A stretch of 64,000 nucleotides of DNA from Enhydrobacter aerosaccus (GCF_900167455.1 NZ_FUWJ01000001.1:744001-808000); one strand, 5' to 3'; positions 17,673 to 26,626 are shown, numbered from the stretch's first letter. Program-made: numbers and translations. Notes: generated by a model not told the origin, from the letters alone.

Positions 17673-18149
17673 TCACGGAATGCGAACGGTGAAGGGCTCG
17701 ACCGGCACGAACTCCTCGTCGCCCTTGCTGCCGTCGCGCCACATGAAGACGGCGAAACGGCCCGGACGGTCGAGCACGGTCAGGCCGTGATGCCAGGTAT
17801 TGGGCCTGTAGGTCACTCCCTGGCGGCCGTTGGCGATGAAGGCCTTGACCTGGCCGACATCCGGGCCGCCCGTCGCGGCATGCGGGGCCACGATCACCAG
17901 CCAGCGCCCGACATCGAGCGGCATGAAGGTCTGGGACGAGAACTCGTGCCGCTCCAGCAGCTCGGCGCGCAGAGGGCGGTCGGGCGTCTCCGGACGAAGG
18001 CTGACCGACAGGCTGGGCCTGGCCTGGGGCCGCAGATTGCCGAGGGCCTCCTCGTAATATTTGCGCCCGGGCTCGGCCGGCACGTCGATGACGTCACCGA
18101 ACGGGGCGAACTCCGCCTGGGTCAAAGGCTGCGCAATGATGTCCAACAC
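17673..18149 (-). CDS. allA: Ureidoglycolate lyase
   Basis: The protein has 158 residues, the usual AllA length. It releases glyoxylate and urea from ureidoglycolate, the last carbon step of allantoin breakdown. Family blocks are AQPLTQAEFAPFGDVID at the N-terminus, ERHEFSSQTFMPL in the middle, and VTYRPNTWHHGLTVLD, which holds the metal/substrate-site histidines of the cupin barrel. It begins 6 bp after the ABC permease stop and precedes the small unknown gene and puuE. This is the clearest pathway marker in the island. Confidence 0.95.
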   Translation of the reverse strand: MLDIIAQPLTQAEFAPFGDVIDVPAEPGRKYYEEALGNLRPQARPSLSVSLRPETPDRPLRAELLERHEFSSQTFMPLDVGRWLVIVAPHAATGGPDVGQVKAFIANGRQGVTYRPNTWHHGLTVLDRPGRFAVFMWRDGSKGDEEFVPVEPFTVRIP

Positions 18150-18155
18150 TTGCTC

Positions 18156-18977
18156 CTACTCACGCATGCGGCGGGTGAGGCCCACCGTCCATTCCATGAA
18201 CAGCATCAGCAGGAAGGCGGCCGCAATCAAGACTCCGGAGATGGCGGCGATCCGCACATCGAGCGAGGACTCCATCATGCCCCACATGCGGATCGGCAGC
18301 ATGTCGGTGCGGGCGGTCGAGAGGAACAGCGACACCGGCACGTTGTCGATCGACGACATGAAGGCGAGGAAGGCGCCGGCGGCGATGCCGGGCGCGATCA
18401 ACGGCAGCGTGACCCGGCGTAGCGTATAGAACCATGAGGCGCCGAGGCTTTGCGAGGAATCGTTCAGTGCCGGATCGAGTTGCGACAGGCTGGCGGCGGT
18501 GGTGCGGACGATGAAGGGCACCGTGACGATCATGTGGCCGGCGATGATCAGGCCGAGCGAGGGCCGCAGCCCGACCAGGGTGAAGTACATCAGCGCCGCC
18601 AGGCCGAAGGCGATCCCGGGCAGGACCAACGGCGAGAGGAAGAAACTGTCGGCCGCCCGCGCCATCCTGCTGCGGCTGCGGGCGAGGCCGAGCGCGCCCA
18701 TCGCTCCCAGAACAGCACCGAACAACGTCGAGAGGGCGGCGACTTCCAGAGAGTTGCCGGCGGCGCGGTGGATCTGGCGCGATTGGCTGGCGTCGAACAG
18801 CTCGGCGTACCATCTGAAGGTGAAGCCGGTCGGCGGGAATTTCAGAGACTGGCCTTCGCCGAACGACATCAGCAGCACGACGACCACCGGCGTCACGATG
18901 ATGACGAGCGCGAGCAGCGCCAGCCCGCCGATGACAATGCCGTAGGAGATGTCGCCGAAGCTGCGCCGCCTAGCCAT
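18156..18977 (-). CDS. ABC transporter permease, PotC type
   Basis: The protein has 273 residues, about six membrane helices, and the EAA-type loop near SLGASWFYTLRRVTLPLIAPG that contacts the ATPase. It belongs to the spermidine/putrescine-type importer branch. It overlaps the other permease gene by 8 bp and is followed 6 bp later by allA, so the transporter is part of the ureide operon and more likely carries allantoin or a related ureide than polyamine (inference). Confidence 0.92.
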   Translation of the reverse strand: MARRRSFGDISYGIVIGGLALLALVIIVTPVVVVLLMSFGEGQSLKFPPTGFTFRWYAELFDASQSRQIHRAAGNSLEVAALSTLFGAVLGAMGALGLARSRSRMARAADSFFLSPLVLPGIAFGLAALMYFTLVGLRPSLGLIIAGHMIVTVPFIVRTTAASLSQLDPALNDSSQSLGASWFYTLRRVTLPLIAPGIAAGAFLAFMSSIDNVPVSLFLSTARTDMLPIRMWGMMESSLDVRIAAISGVLIAAAFLLMLFMEWTVGLTRRMRE

Positions 18978-19842
18978 GGATCGCTCCGCTGGCGCGGCGG
19001 CCGAGATAGGACAGGGCGGCCACGACCGTGAGGATCGAGACCAGCAGCGCCATCGAGGCGACGGCAGCCAGCGGCCAGTTGAAGACCACCAGCGACTGCT
19101 GCCAGATCACCAGCGGCAGGTAGATCAGGCGGACGCCGCCGATCACGGTCTGCGAGATGAAGGCGGTGGTGGAGCTGGCGAACACCAGCAGGCAGCCGGC
19201 GACGAGGCCGGGCATGCTGAGCGGCACGATCACGGTGAAGAGCGTACGCCAGCGCGAGGCGCCCAGCGCCGCCGCCGCATCGCGCAGGTTGGGCTCAAGG
19301 CGCGACATGACGCTGATCAGCGGCAGGAGCATCAGCGGCATCTCGATCTGGGTCAGCGAGATCACGAGGCCGAGCTCGGTCTGCAGCAGCTTCAGCGGCT
19401 CGCCGATGAGGCCGAGCCTGAGCAGCAGCGTGTTGATCAGCCCTTCGTGGCCCAGCACGACGATCCAGGCAAAGGTGCGCACCACGACCGACAGAAGCAG
19501 CGGCATGACGATGACGAACAGCAGCACCCGCTGCAGCCGGGCCGACAGGTCGATGAAGACCAGCGCCAGCGGATAACCGACGAGGACCGTGGCCGCCACG
19601 GTCTTCACCCCCAGCAGCAGGGTATCGGCGATCACCTTGTAGTTGAACGGATCGCCGAAGAACTTGCCCCACTGCGCGAGCCCCGGTTCGGTGAGCTTGT
19701 CGTCGTTGAAGAAGCTCACGCCGAACAGCAGCAGCAGCGGTGCCAGGAACAACGAGGCAAAGGCCAAGGTGAGCGGCAGCGCGAGCTGCCACTCGCCCAG
19801 GTATCCTGCGCCCTTCATGCGGAGGGCCAGCGCCGTCTTCAT
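18970..19842 (-). CDS. ABC transporter permease, PotB type
   Basis: The protein has 290 residues and six predicted helices. The EAA loop reads ALGASRWRTLFTVIVPLSMPG. It would form the membrane channel together with the PotC-type partner it overlaps. The solute-binding protein gene is 46 bp upstream. The N-terminal 20 residues (KTALALRMKGAGYLGEW) are cytoplasmic. Confidence 0.92.
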   Translation of the reverse strand: MKTALALRMKGAGYLGEWQLALPLTLAFASLFLAPLLLLFGVSFFNDDKLTEPGLAQWGKFFGDPFNYKVIADTLLLGVKTVAATVLVGYPLALVFIDLSARLQRVLLFVIVMPLLLSVVVRTFAWIVVLGHEGLINTLLLRLGLIGEPLKLLQTELGLVISLTQIEMPLMLLPLISVMSRLEPNLRDAAAALGASRWRTLFTVIVPLSMPGLVAGCLLVFASSTTAFISQTVIGGVRLIYLPLVIWQQSLVVFNWPLAAVASMALLVSILTVVAALSYLGRRASGAIHG

Positions 19843-19888
19843 CGGCGGAGGGAGCTTTCCTGACCGCGAAAGGAGGTCTCGCTGCCTG

Positions 19889-20908
19889 TCACTTCGCCAT
19901 TTCCTTGTTGAACTTCTCGATCCAGCCGGCGCGCAGCGGGTTGATCTTGGCCCAGTCGTGCAGGACGTAGGTCGACATCTCGTCCAGGCTCTTCATCGGC
20001 AGGTCGGGCGGGATCGGCACGTCCTTGTTGGCGGGCAGGAAGTTGTAGGGCGGCTTGGTCAGCGCTTCCTGGACCGGCGTGCTCACCACCGTGTCGAAAT
20101 ACTTGTAGGCGTTATCGATCGCGTCCGATCCCTTGGCGATATGCAGCGTGGTGTAGAAGGCGACCGCACCCGACTCCGGTTTTACGAACTCGATATCGAC
20201 GCCCTTGCCCTTCAGCGTCGCGACGGTCTGGGTGTTGGTGTACATCACGTCGCACTGGCCTTGTTGGAACAGGCCCGGCATCGCCGCCGGCTGGCCGACC
20301 GCGGCGATCTTGGGCAGCACCTTCTTCAGCTCGACCAGGGCCGGATCGATGTTGGTCTCCGATCCCCCGAACTGCTTGGCGATCTCGATCAGCGATACGG
20401 TACCGAAGGTGGTCTGGAAGCCGGTGATGCCGAGGCGCGACACCCAAGGATCGGTCAGCAGGTCCTTCCAGCCCTTGGGAGCGGGCAGCTTCTTCGGGTT
20501 GTAGGCGATGCCCACGACCTGCGCGCCGACGCAGATGCCCCATTCGTCGATGAAGGCGGACGGAACCTTCGAGGCGTTGCTGAGCTTCTTGCCGTCGAAC
20601 TTCTCGAACAGGCCCGCCTCGATCGCGGTGATGCGCGGGCCGGGATCGAGCACGAAGCAGTCGAAGGGCGGGGCGCCGCGCGCGGCCTTGGCCTTGGCGA
20701 CCTCGTCGACCGCGAACAGCGGCTGCAATTCGAGATCGACATCGTAGGTCTTCTTGAGCGCCGGGATCACGATGGCGCGATAGGCGTCTTCCCACGTACC
20801 GGGATAGATCGCCGCCGTGAGGCCGCCCTTGGCCGCGGCGATGGTGGGAAGAAGAGCGGCGCCGCCCAGGGCCGTGGCGCCGGCAAGCACGCGTCTGCGG
20901 GTGAACAT
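19889..20908 (-). CDS. ABC transporter solute-binding protein, PotD type
   Basis: The protein has 339 residues from the ATG at 20908. The N-terminus MFTRRRVLAGATALGGAALL has a twin-arginine-like motif, so export may use the Tat route. The mature part has GLTAAIYPGTWEDAYR and GICVGAQVVGIAYNPKKL, typical of the PotD/family-1 periplasmic binding fold. A GGAG ribosome site precedes the start. The ligand is unknown; the operon suggests a ureide or related compound. It lies between the ATPase gene (19 bp upstream) and the permeases. Confidence 0.92.
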   Translation of the reverse strand: MFTRRRVLAGATALGGAALLPTIAAAKGGLTAAIYPGTWEDAYRAIVIPALKKTYDVDLELQPLFAVDEVAKAKAARGAPPFDCFVLDPGPRITAIEAGLFEKFDGKKLSNASKVPSAFIDEWGICVGAQVVGIAYNPKKLPAPKGWKDLLTDPWVSRLGITGFQTTFGTVSLIEIAKQFGGSETNIDPALVELKKVLPKIAAVGQPAAMPGLFQQGQCDVMYTNTQTVATLKGKGVDIEFVKPESGAVAFYTTLHIAKGSDAIDNAYKYFDTVVSTPVQEALTKPPYNFLPANKDVPIPPDLPMKSLDEMSTYVLHDWAKINPLRAGWIEKFNKEMAK

Positions 20909-20927
20909 CGTCGTATCTCCGTGTTTG

Positions 20928-22046
<1,119 letters not shown>

Positions 22047-22116
22047 GCCGCTTGCCTCCTGAGGCCCGCAACGCAAGCGTCGTGCCAAGGATATGCACGT
22101 TGCTTTCGGTTTGCCG

Positions 22117-23049
22117 TCATCGGCCTGTCGTCGCTGCCGGGAACTGCGACTGCCATGAACGGGCAATGTCGATGCGGCGGGCGACCCAGAGCCGGTCACC
22201 ATAGCTGTCGAGCAAGGCGAGGACGCGCTGGAAGGCAGCAAAACGGCCAGGACGTCCGGCTATCCGCAGATGGAAGCCGATATTGAGAAGCTTCGGGTGC
22301 CCGGCTTCACCTTCGGCCAGCAGTACGTCGATGGCGTCGCGCACATAAGCGACCATCTCGTCGGCGCCGACGAAGCCATTGGGATGGAAGAACTTCATGT
22401 CGTTGCTGTCGAGTGCATAGGGCAGGACGAGAAGCGGATCGGCAGGTTCTGTCGCATCCCAGTAGGGCAGGTCATCGTCGAAGCCGTTGCTGGTGTAGGA
22501 AAAGCCGAGCCGACGCAGCAATGGCCGCGTCCACGGGCTCTCGCTGCCACGGCAGAAAAAGCCCTGCGGCTGCTGGCCCGTCGCCGCCTCGATGACATCG
22601 ACGCACCGTTGCAGGTCATGCTGCTCGGCCTCGGGAGTGTCGTAATCGGCATGGGGGCGCCACAGCCAGCCATGACACGCCGCTTCGTGGCCGGCATCGA
22701 CGATGCGACGTGCGATCTGTGGCACGCGTTGGACGGCGCGGCCGCACATATAGAAGGTGATCTTCCGATCGTGGCGCCGCAGCGCCTCGAGCATGCGCCA
22801 GATGCCCGCCCGCATGCCGTAGGCGAAGATCTGCTCGGTGCCCTGATCCCAGCGGCCCGGCGGCACCACGCTGACGATTTCCGACACCCGCTCACTGGCG
22901 GGATCGCCGTCGCTCACGGCCAGTTCGGCGCCTTCCTCGAAATTGATGACCAGCGACACGGCAAGGGCCGCACCGTTCGGCAACTTCCAGGCCGGCTGCG
23001 CATCGGCATAGCCTACGAGGTCACGGCTGTTGGGAAGATCGGTCATCAC
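22117..23049 (-). CDS. Second NodB-fold (polysaccharide deacetylase) hydrolase, PuuE paralogue
   Basis: The protein has 310 residues. It shares the PuuE layout: RDLVGYA, INFEEGAEL with Glu38-Glu39, AACHGWLWRPHADYD and FCRGSESPWTRPLL. It therefore lacks the usual deacetylase metal Asp pair, as PuuE does. It differs from the first copy across its substrate loops, so it probably acts on another cyclic amide or ureide. It is the first gene of the minus-strand operon; its start lies just beside the paired ATGTGCACAT palindromes. Confidence 0.85.
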   Translation of the reverse strand: MMTDLPNSRDLVGYADAQPAWKLPNGAALAVSLVINFEEGAELAVSDGDPASERVSEIVSVVPPGRWDQGTEQIFAYGMRAGIWRMLEALRRHDRKITFYMCGRAVQRVPQIARRIVDAGHEAACHGWLWRPHADYDTPEAEQHDLQRCVDVIEAATGQQPQGFFCRGSESPWTRPLLRRLGFSYTSNGFDDDLPYWDATEPADPLLVLPYALDSNDMKFFHPNGFVGADEMVAYVRDAIDVLLAEGEAGHPKLLNIGFHLRIAGRPGRFAAFQRVLALLDSYGDRLWVARRIDIARSWQSQFPAATTGR

Positions 23050-23062
23050 TCACCGGCCAAAA

Positions 23063-23093
23063 ATGTGCACATAACTTGACGTAATGTGCACAT
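23063..23093. promoter_or_regulatory. Paired palindromic operators between the divergent ureide operons
   Basis: Two identical perfect palindromes, ATGTGCACAT, occupy 23063-23072 and 23084-23093. Their centres are 21 bp apart, two helical turns, so both face the same side of the DNA. They sit 14-44 bp in front of the minus-strand start (23049) and 44-74 bp in front of the plus-strand start (23137). This is a good place for one regulator to control both directions. The GntR-family gene at 24407 is the obvious candidate; binding is inferred. Confidence 0.75.
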
Positions 23094-23136
23094 TATTTTA
23101 CCAAGACTCAAGAAATGCTCATTCGTTGTTCTCCAC

Positions 23137-24426
23137 ATGGCTGACCTCGCGACCGACCTGGCGGCGGAGGTGGCGCTCGCCGGACAGTGGTTCGATCATC
23201 TGCGCCAGCATTCCAGGACCCGTCTGGGGGTGACGCGCGCCTCCTACGGCGAAGGCGAGCAGATGGCGCACGATCTGATGCGACGCATCGGTCGGGACCT
23301 GGGGCTCGAGGAACGCATCGACGCCGCCGGCAATCTTTATCTGACGCTGCCGGGACGGGACCGGTCGCGGCCGGCCATCATGACCGGTTCCCATCTCGAC
23401 TCGGTGCCCGAAGGCGGCAACTACGATGGCGCGGCCGGCGTCGTCGCCGGCATGGCGATGCTGGCGCGTTGGCGCCGGTCCGGCCGGCAGCCTCGGCAGG
23501 ACATCACGGTGATGGGCGTGCGAGCGGAGGAACTGTCCTGGTTTTCGGCGCCCTATATCGGCAGCCGCGCCGCCTTCGGCCTGCTGGAGCCCGAAGCTCT
23601 CGATCGGTGTCGGCGGCCCGACACGGGCCGCACGCTGGCGCAGCACATGGCCGAGGCGGGATTCGAGCCGGAGCGCATCCGGGCGCGTCAACCGCAACTG
23701 GAGGCAAGTGCGATCCGCTGCTTCCTGGAACTCCATATCGAGCAAGGGCCGCTCCTGATGCAGAAGGGGCTTCCGGTCGGAATCGTCACCGGTATCCGGG
23801 GGAACCTGCGTTATCGGGATTGTCATGTGTCGGGTCGTTACGGCCATGCCGGTGCCGAACCGCGCGAATCGCGACGCGACGCCGTGTTCGCCGGCGCGGA
23901 ATTCGCGCATCGGCTTGAGCAGCTCTGGAGTGAAGAGGAGACGGCGGGCAGGGATCTCGTTGCGACCGTGGGGCGTTTCCATACCGACACAGACGTCCAT
24001 ACCATGACCAAGATCCCGGGCGAGGTCTGGTTCACGATGGACATCCGCAGCGAGGACAATGCGGTGCTGCTGGAAATCGATCGTCGGCTGCGCGCGATCG
24101 CGATCGCGATCGGCACGCGGCGCGGCGTGTCCATCGATCTCGGCGCCTTTACCAATGCCTTGCCGGGCCCCATCGATCCGGATTTGCGGCGGCGCCTGGA
24201 GGCGCTGGCCCGCGGCCTCAGCATCCCGGCAATGCCGATCGCCAGCGGCGCCGGTCACGATGCCGCGGTGTTCGGCAATTGCGGCGTGCCGACGGCGATG
24301 ATCTTCGTGCGCAACGACCATGGCAGTCACAACCCGCACGAGGCGATGGATCTCGTCGACTTCGCCCTGGGGCTCAAGCTGCTGGTGGCCGCTGTAGAGG
24401 ATCTCGATGGCACCGCGGCCGCGTAA
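23137..24426 (+). CDS. M20-family amidohydrolase: allantoate amidohydrolase / N-carbamoyl-L-amino-acid hydrolase-like
   Basis: The protein has 429 residues from the ATG at 23137. Metal-binding blocks are TGSHLDSVPEGGNYDGAAGV (His and Asp), the acidic pair in RAEELSWF, ELHIEQGPLL and a late SHNPHE. The dimer-domain block reads GHAGAEPRESRRDAV. Allantoate amidohydrolase and carbamoylases share this fold, and the ureide operon favours allantoate or a carbamoyl compound as substrate. The usual EEG-x-RF motif appears as EELSWF, so specificity may differ. A 20-bp overlap with the regulator gene suggests coupling. Confidence 0.88.
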   Translation: MADLATDLAAEVALAGQWFDHLRQHSRTRLGVTRASYGEGEQMAHDLMRRIGRDLGLEERIDAAGNLYLTLPGRDRSRPAIMTGSHLDSVPEGGNYDGAAGVVAGMAMLARWRRSGRQPRQDITVMGVRAEELSWFSAPYIGSRAAFGLLEPEALDRCRRPDTGRTLAQHMAEAGFEPERIRARQPQLEASAIRCFLELHIEQGPLLMQKGLPVGIVTGIRGNLRYRDCHVSGRYGHAGAEPRESRRDAVFAGAEFAHRLEQLWSEEETAGRDLVATVGRFHTDTDVHTMTKIPGEVWFTMDIRSEDNAVLLEIDRRLRAIAIAIGTRRGVSIDLGAFTNALPGPIDPDLRRRLEALARGLSIPAMPIASGAGHDAAVFGNCGVPTAMIFVRNDHGSHNPHEAMDLVDFALGLKLLVAAVEDLDGTAAA

Positions 24427-25144
24427 ACCGGCAGCACGAGGTCGCAAGGGCGATGTTGCCGCCGACGAGGCGGTTTACGGTGCCATCCGGCGCGTCATGC
24501 ATATGGGGCGGCTGTCGCCTGGAACCAAGCTTCAGGAACCCGTGCTGGCCCGCGTGCTGAAAGTGAGTCGGGAGCGCGTGCGCAAGGCGTTGCATCGCCT
24601 TGTTCACGAGGGCTGGCTGACGGCGGTGCCCAATCGTGGAACGTTCGTCCCGGCCTTGTCGGTCGAGGAGATGCGCGACATCTACGATGTGCGCACCATG
24701 CTGGAAGAGGCGATCGTGCGGCGGTTGAGCGACCGACCCGGTTCACAGGTCATGCAGCGCCTGAAGGCGCATATCGCCGAAGAGCGCACGGCTAATCGCC
24801 GAAACGATCGCGGGCGGCTGTTCGCCCTTTCAGGCGAGTTTCACATCCTGCTGGCCGAACTCTGCGATAACGAGGAACTGACTAAGCTGCTGCGCGGCCT
24901 GCTCACGCGCTCGACCATGCATTTCTCGCTCGCCGCCCCTCAGCGCCTGCACGACTGCGCCGGCCCGCACGAGCACGGCGACATCGTCCAAGCGATCCTC
25001 GACGGCAAGCCGGAACGGGCGAGCAAGCTCATGCTGGCGCATCTGCACGGCCTGGTGGCGCTGCAGTCGACGCGACCAGCAGCGCAAACGGTCAGCCTGG
25101 ACGAGGCGTTCCGGGATGTTTCACCGATCAGGTCCCGCGCCTAG
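24407..25144 (+). CDS. GntR-family transcriptional regulator with FCD domain
   Basis: The protein has 245 residues. The N-terminal winged helix-turn-helix (about residues 20-85) reads LSPGTKLQEPVLARVLKVSR followed by RGTFV at the wing. An all-helical FCD effector domain follows (MRDIYDVRTMLEEAIVRR and later a FHILLAELCDN block). FCD regulators sense small carboxylate or amide metabolites. It overlaps the upstream hydrolase gene by 20 bp. The paired ATGTGCACAT sites upstream of that hydrolase are the likely operators, giving feedback control of both ureide operons. Confidence 0.93.
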   Translation: MAPRPRKPAARGRKGDVAADEAVYGAIRRVMHMGRLSPGTKLQEPVLARVLKVSRERVRKALHRLVHEGWLTAVPNRGTFVPALSVEEMRDIYDVRTMLEEAIVRRLSDRPGSQVMQRLKAHIAEERTANRRNDRGRLFALSGEFHILLAELCDNEELTKLLRGLLTRSTMHFSLAAPQRLHDCAGPHEHGDIVQAILDGKPERASKLMLAHLHGLVALQSTRPAAQTVSLDEAFRDVSPIRSRA

Positions 25145-25181
25145 GCTCATATCAGACCCGATGCCGGGCGCGCTGCCGCCC

Positions 25182-25523
25182 TCAGGTCACGGGCTCGGTG
25201 CCGTACTGAAGCACCTGAACGTTCTCCAGCGTGACGAGCCCACTGTTCATCATGCCATCGAGGACTGGCAGGAACTCGCCGATCCGGTCCGGATTGTCGA
25301 TGATCTCGACGATCAGTGGCAGGTCGTCCGACAACCTCAGGATCTTGGAGGTGTGAAGGTGGCTGGAATGGCCGAAGCCGAGCCCGCCTCGCAGCACCGT
25401 TGCGCCAGCCATGTGCATTTCTCGGGCCTTCAGGACAATCGCCTCGTACAGCGGTTTGCCGTCGTGCTTGTCGCTTTCGCCGATAAAGATGCGAAGCAAC
25501 TGGGCCTGTTTGGGAAGTTGCAT
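25182..25523 (-). CDS. DUF190 family protein
   Basis: The protein has 113 residues from the ATG at 25523. It has the DUF190 pattern: QLLRIFIGESDKHDGKPLYE, GATVLRGGLGFGHSS and LPLIVEIIDN. The fold resembles a small PII/GlnB-like ferredoxin fold. DUF190 genes often sit beside crcB, so a role in tuning fluoride export is likely but unproved. It is the third gene of the crcB operon, 13 bp after the second crcB, and converges with gntR. Confidence 0.9.
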   Translation of the reverse strand: MQLPKQAQLLRIFIGESDKHDGKPLYEAIVLKAREMHMAGATVLRGGLGFGHSSHLHTSKILRLSDDLPLIVEIIDNPDRIGEFLPVLDGMMNSGLVTLENVQVLQYGTEPVT

Positions 25524-25536
25524 CTGTTGCCCCCTC

Positions 25537-25983
25537 TTAGTTGTTGATCCGCTCCGCCAGTGTTTCGCCGACCCAAACCGCGGACAGCCATGCCACAATG
25601 GAGACGATCAGGTAGATCGCCGCGGAGCGTACATCGCCGGCGGACACAAAGCGCAGCATTTCGAGGCTGAAGCCCGAGAAGGTCGTGTATCCGCCGCAAA
25701 TGCCGGTCATGACGAACTGCCTGCTCTTGGGGCCGATGAACAATCGCCCGCTCGGGCCAGTCAAAGCGGCGAAGAAGCCGATGACAAAGCATCCCGTAAC
25801 GTTTGCGAATAATGTCGGCCATGGTAGCCCGCCGAGCGTCGCGGGGAGAACCAACGCCACGATCCAGCGGGCCAGGCTGCCAAGAATGCCGCCCACGATC
25901 ACGGCAAGATACAGGGTGAGTCCATCGACGAAAGCTGCTCTCCGTCTCATGGCGGCCTGAACGTTGCGTTCTTGCGTCGTCAT
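25537..25983 (-). CDS. crcB: Fluoride channel CrcB/Fluc, second gene
   Basis: The protein has 148 residues and four membrane helices. Fluc motifs are GGILGSLARW in helix 1, NVTGCFVIGF in helix 2 and GICGGYTTFSGF in helix 3. Both Phe residues of the TTFS-x-F motif, which line the fluoride pore, are present. It overlaps the first crcB gene by 4 bp (ATGA), so the two subunits are made together and likely form a heterodimer. The N-terminal 20 residues are a short cytoplasmic extension. Confidence 0.95.
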   Translation of the reverse strand: MTTQERNVQAAMRRRAAFVDGLTLYLAVIVGGILGSLARWIVALVLPATLGGLPWPTLFANVTGCFVIGFFAALTGPSGRLFIGPKSRQFVMTGICGGYTTFSGFSLEMLRFVSAGDVRSAAIYLIVSIVAWLSAVWVGETLAERINN

Positions 25984-26396
25984 TGCGGATGCCCCGTCAG
26001 CGACCAGATGGCGAGCCGAAATCCCGCGGCAACGGCCCCCAGGCACAGGAGCAGCGACAGGGTGACGTATCCCAAAGCCAGCCGGTTCTCGCCATCGCGC
26101 AGCAGCCCGCGTGTCTGGAGCGCGAATGACGATACGGTCGTGTAACTGCCGAGGAAGCCGGTAGCGGCCAGCAACCAGAAAGCCGAACCGGCGGAAAGCC
26201 CTTGGAGGCTGGCGATGGCGCCGACCAACCCCATGACCAGGCAGCCGCTCACGTTCACGACCAGCGTTCCCCATGGAATGGTCTCGCCAAAGCGGCGCGC
26301 GATGACACCGGAAACGAAAAAGCGGGCAGGTGTTCCGAGCGTCGCCCCCACTGCCACGAGCGCACTGCCCGCGAGAAATTCGGTAAAATTGGACAT
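25980..26396 (-). CDS. crcB: Fluoride channel CrcB/Fluc, first gene
   Basis: The protein has 138 residues and four membrane helices, with GATLGTPARFF in helix 1 and NVSGCLVMGL in helix 2. The helix-3 motif is GFLGSYTTVSSF: the first pore Phe of TTFS is replaced by Val. The two paralogues would thus give an asymmetric pore. The start at 26396 has no visible Shine-Dalgarno sequence and lies 15 bp after the leader ORF stop, so translational coupling is possible. The fluoride riboswitch is upstream. Confidence 0.95.
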   Translation of the reverse strand: MSNFTEFLAGSALVAVGATLGTPARFFVSGVIARRFGETIPWGTLVVNVSGCLVMGLVGAIASLQGLSAGSAFWLLAATGFLGSYTTVSSFALQTRGLLRDGENRLALGYVTLSLLLCLGAVAAGFRLAIWSLTGHPQ

Positions 26397-26411
26397 GGTG
26401 CTTGCGTGACT

Positions 26412-26552
26412 TCAGGCTCTATCAGCCGGATTTTCAGGCGCCAAGCCCGTCTGCGCTGGAACTTCCGTGGCGTCGACACGGTGAGCTTGCGGAAATCGGC
26501 GCCAAACCAAGCGCCATCTCGCGATCGTCGTTCGTGCCCAGACTTCAGCCAT
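26412..26552 (-). CDS. Putative 46-codon leader ORF between fluoride riboswitch and crcB
   Basis: From the ATG at 26552 the minus strand encodes 46 residues (MAEVWARTTIARWRLVW at the start) and stops 15 bp before crcB. A GGGAG lies 5 bases upstream, the best ribosome site in this leader. The peptide is basic and Trp-rich with no known domain. Its likely purpose is to place ribosomes close to crcB, which lacks its own site. It is not shown to be a stable protein. Another in-frame-shifted ATG (26557) touches the same GGGAG and is less well spaced. Confidence 0.4.
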   Translation of the reverse strand: MAEVWARTTIARWRLVWRRFPQAHRVDATEVPAQTGLAPENPADRA

Positions 26553-26557
26553 GCCAT

Positions 26558-26626
26558 CTCCCACCGCTACGAGGTGTACGGTAGGAGTCATCAGCCTCGC
26601 GGCGGTTGTCGGGGGACCCCATCCCC
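26558..26626 (-). ncRNA. Fluoride riboswitch (crcB motif) with anti-Shine-Dalgarno expression segment
   Basis: On the minus strand the aptamer runs from 26626 to 26581. It begins GGGGATGGGGTCCCCC, continues AACCGCC-GCGA-GGC and ends TGATGACTCCTAC, the conserved core of the crcB motif. Pairings that fit the known structure are P1 GGGGTC with GACTCC, the GCC-GGC hairpin, and the 5' GGGG with CCCC pseudoknot. The 3' part CTCCTACCG (26587-26579) can instead pair with CGGTGGGAG (26566-26558), nine pairs with one wobble. That covers the GGGAG ribosome site. Fluoride binding would hold P1 and free the site, an ON switch at translation. Confidence 0.9.
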
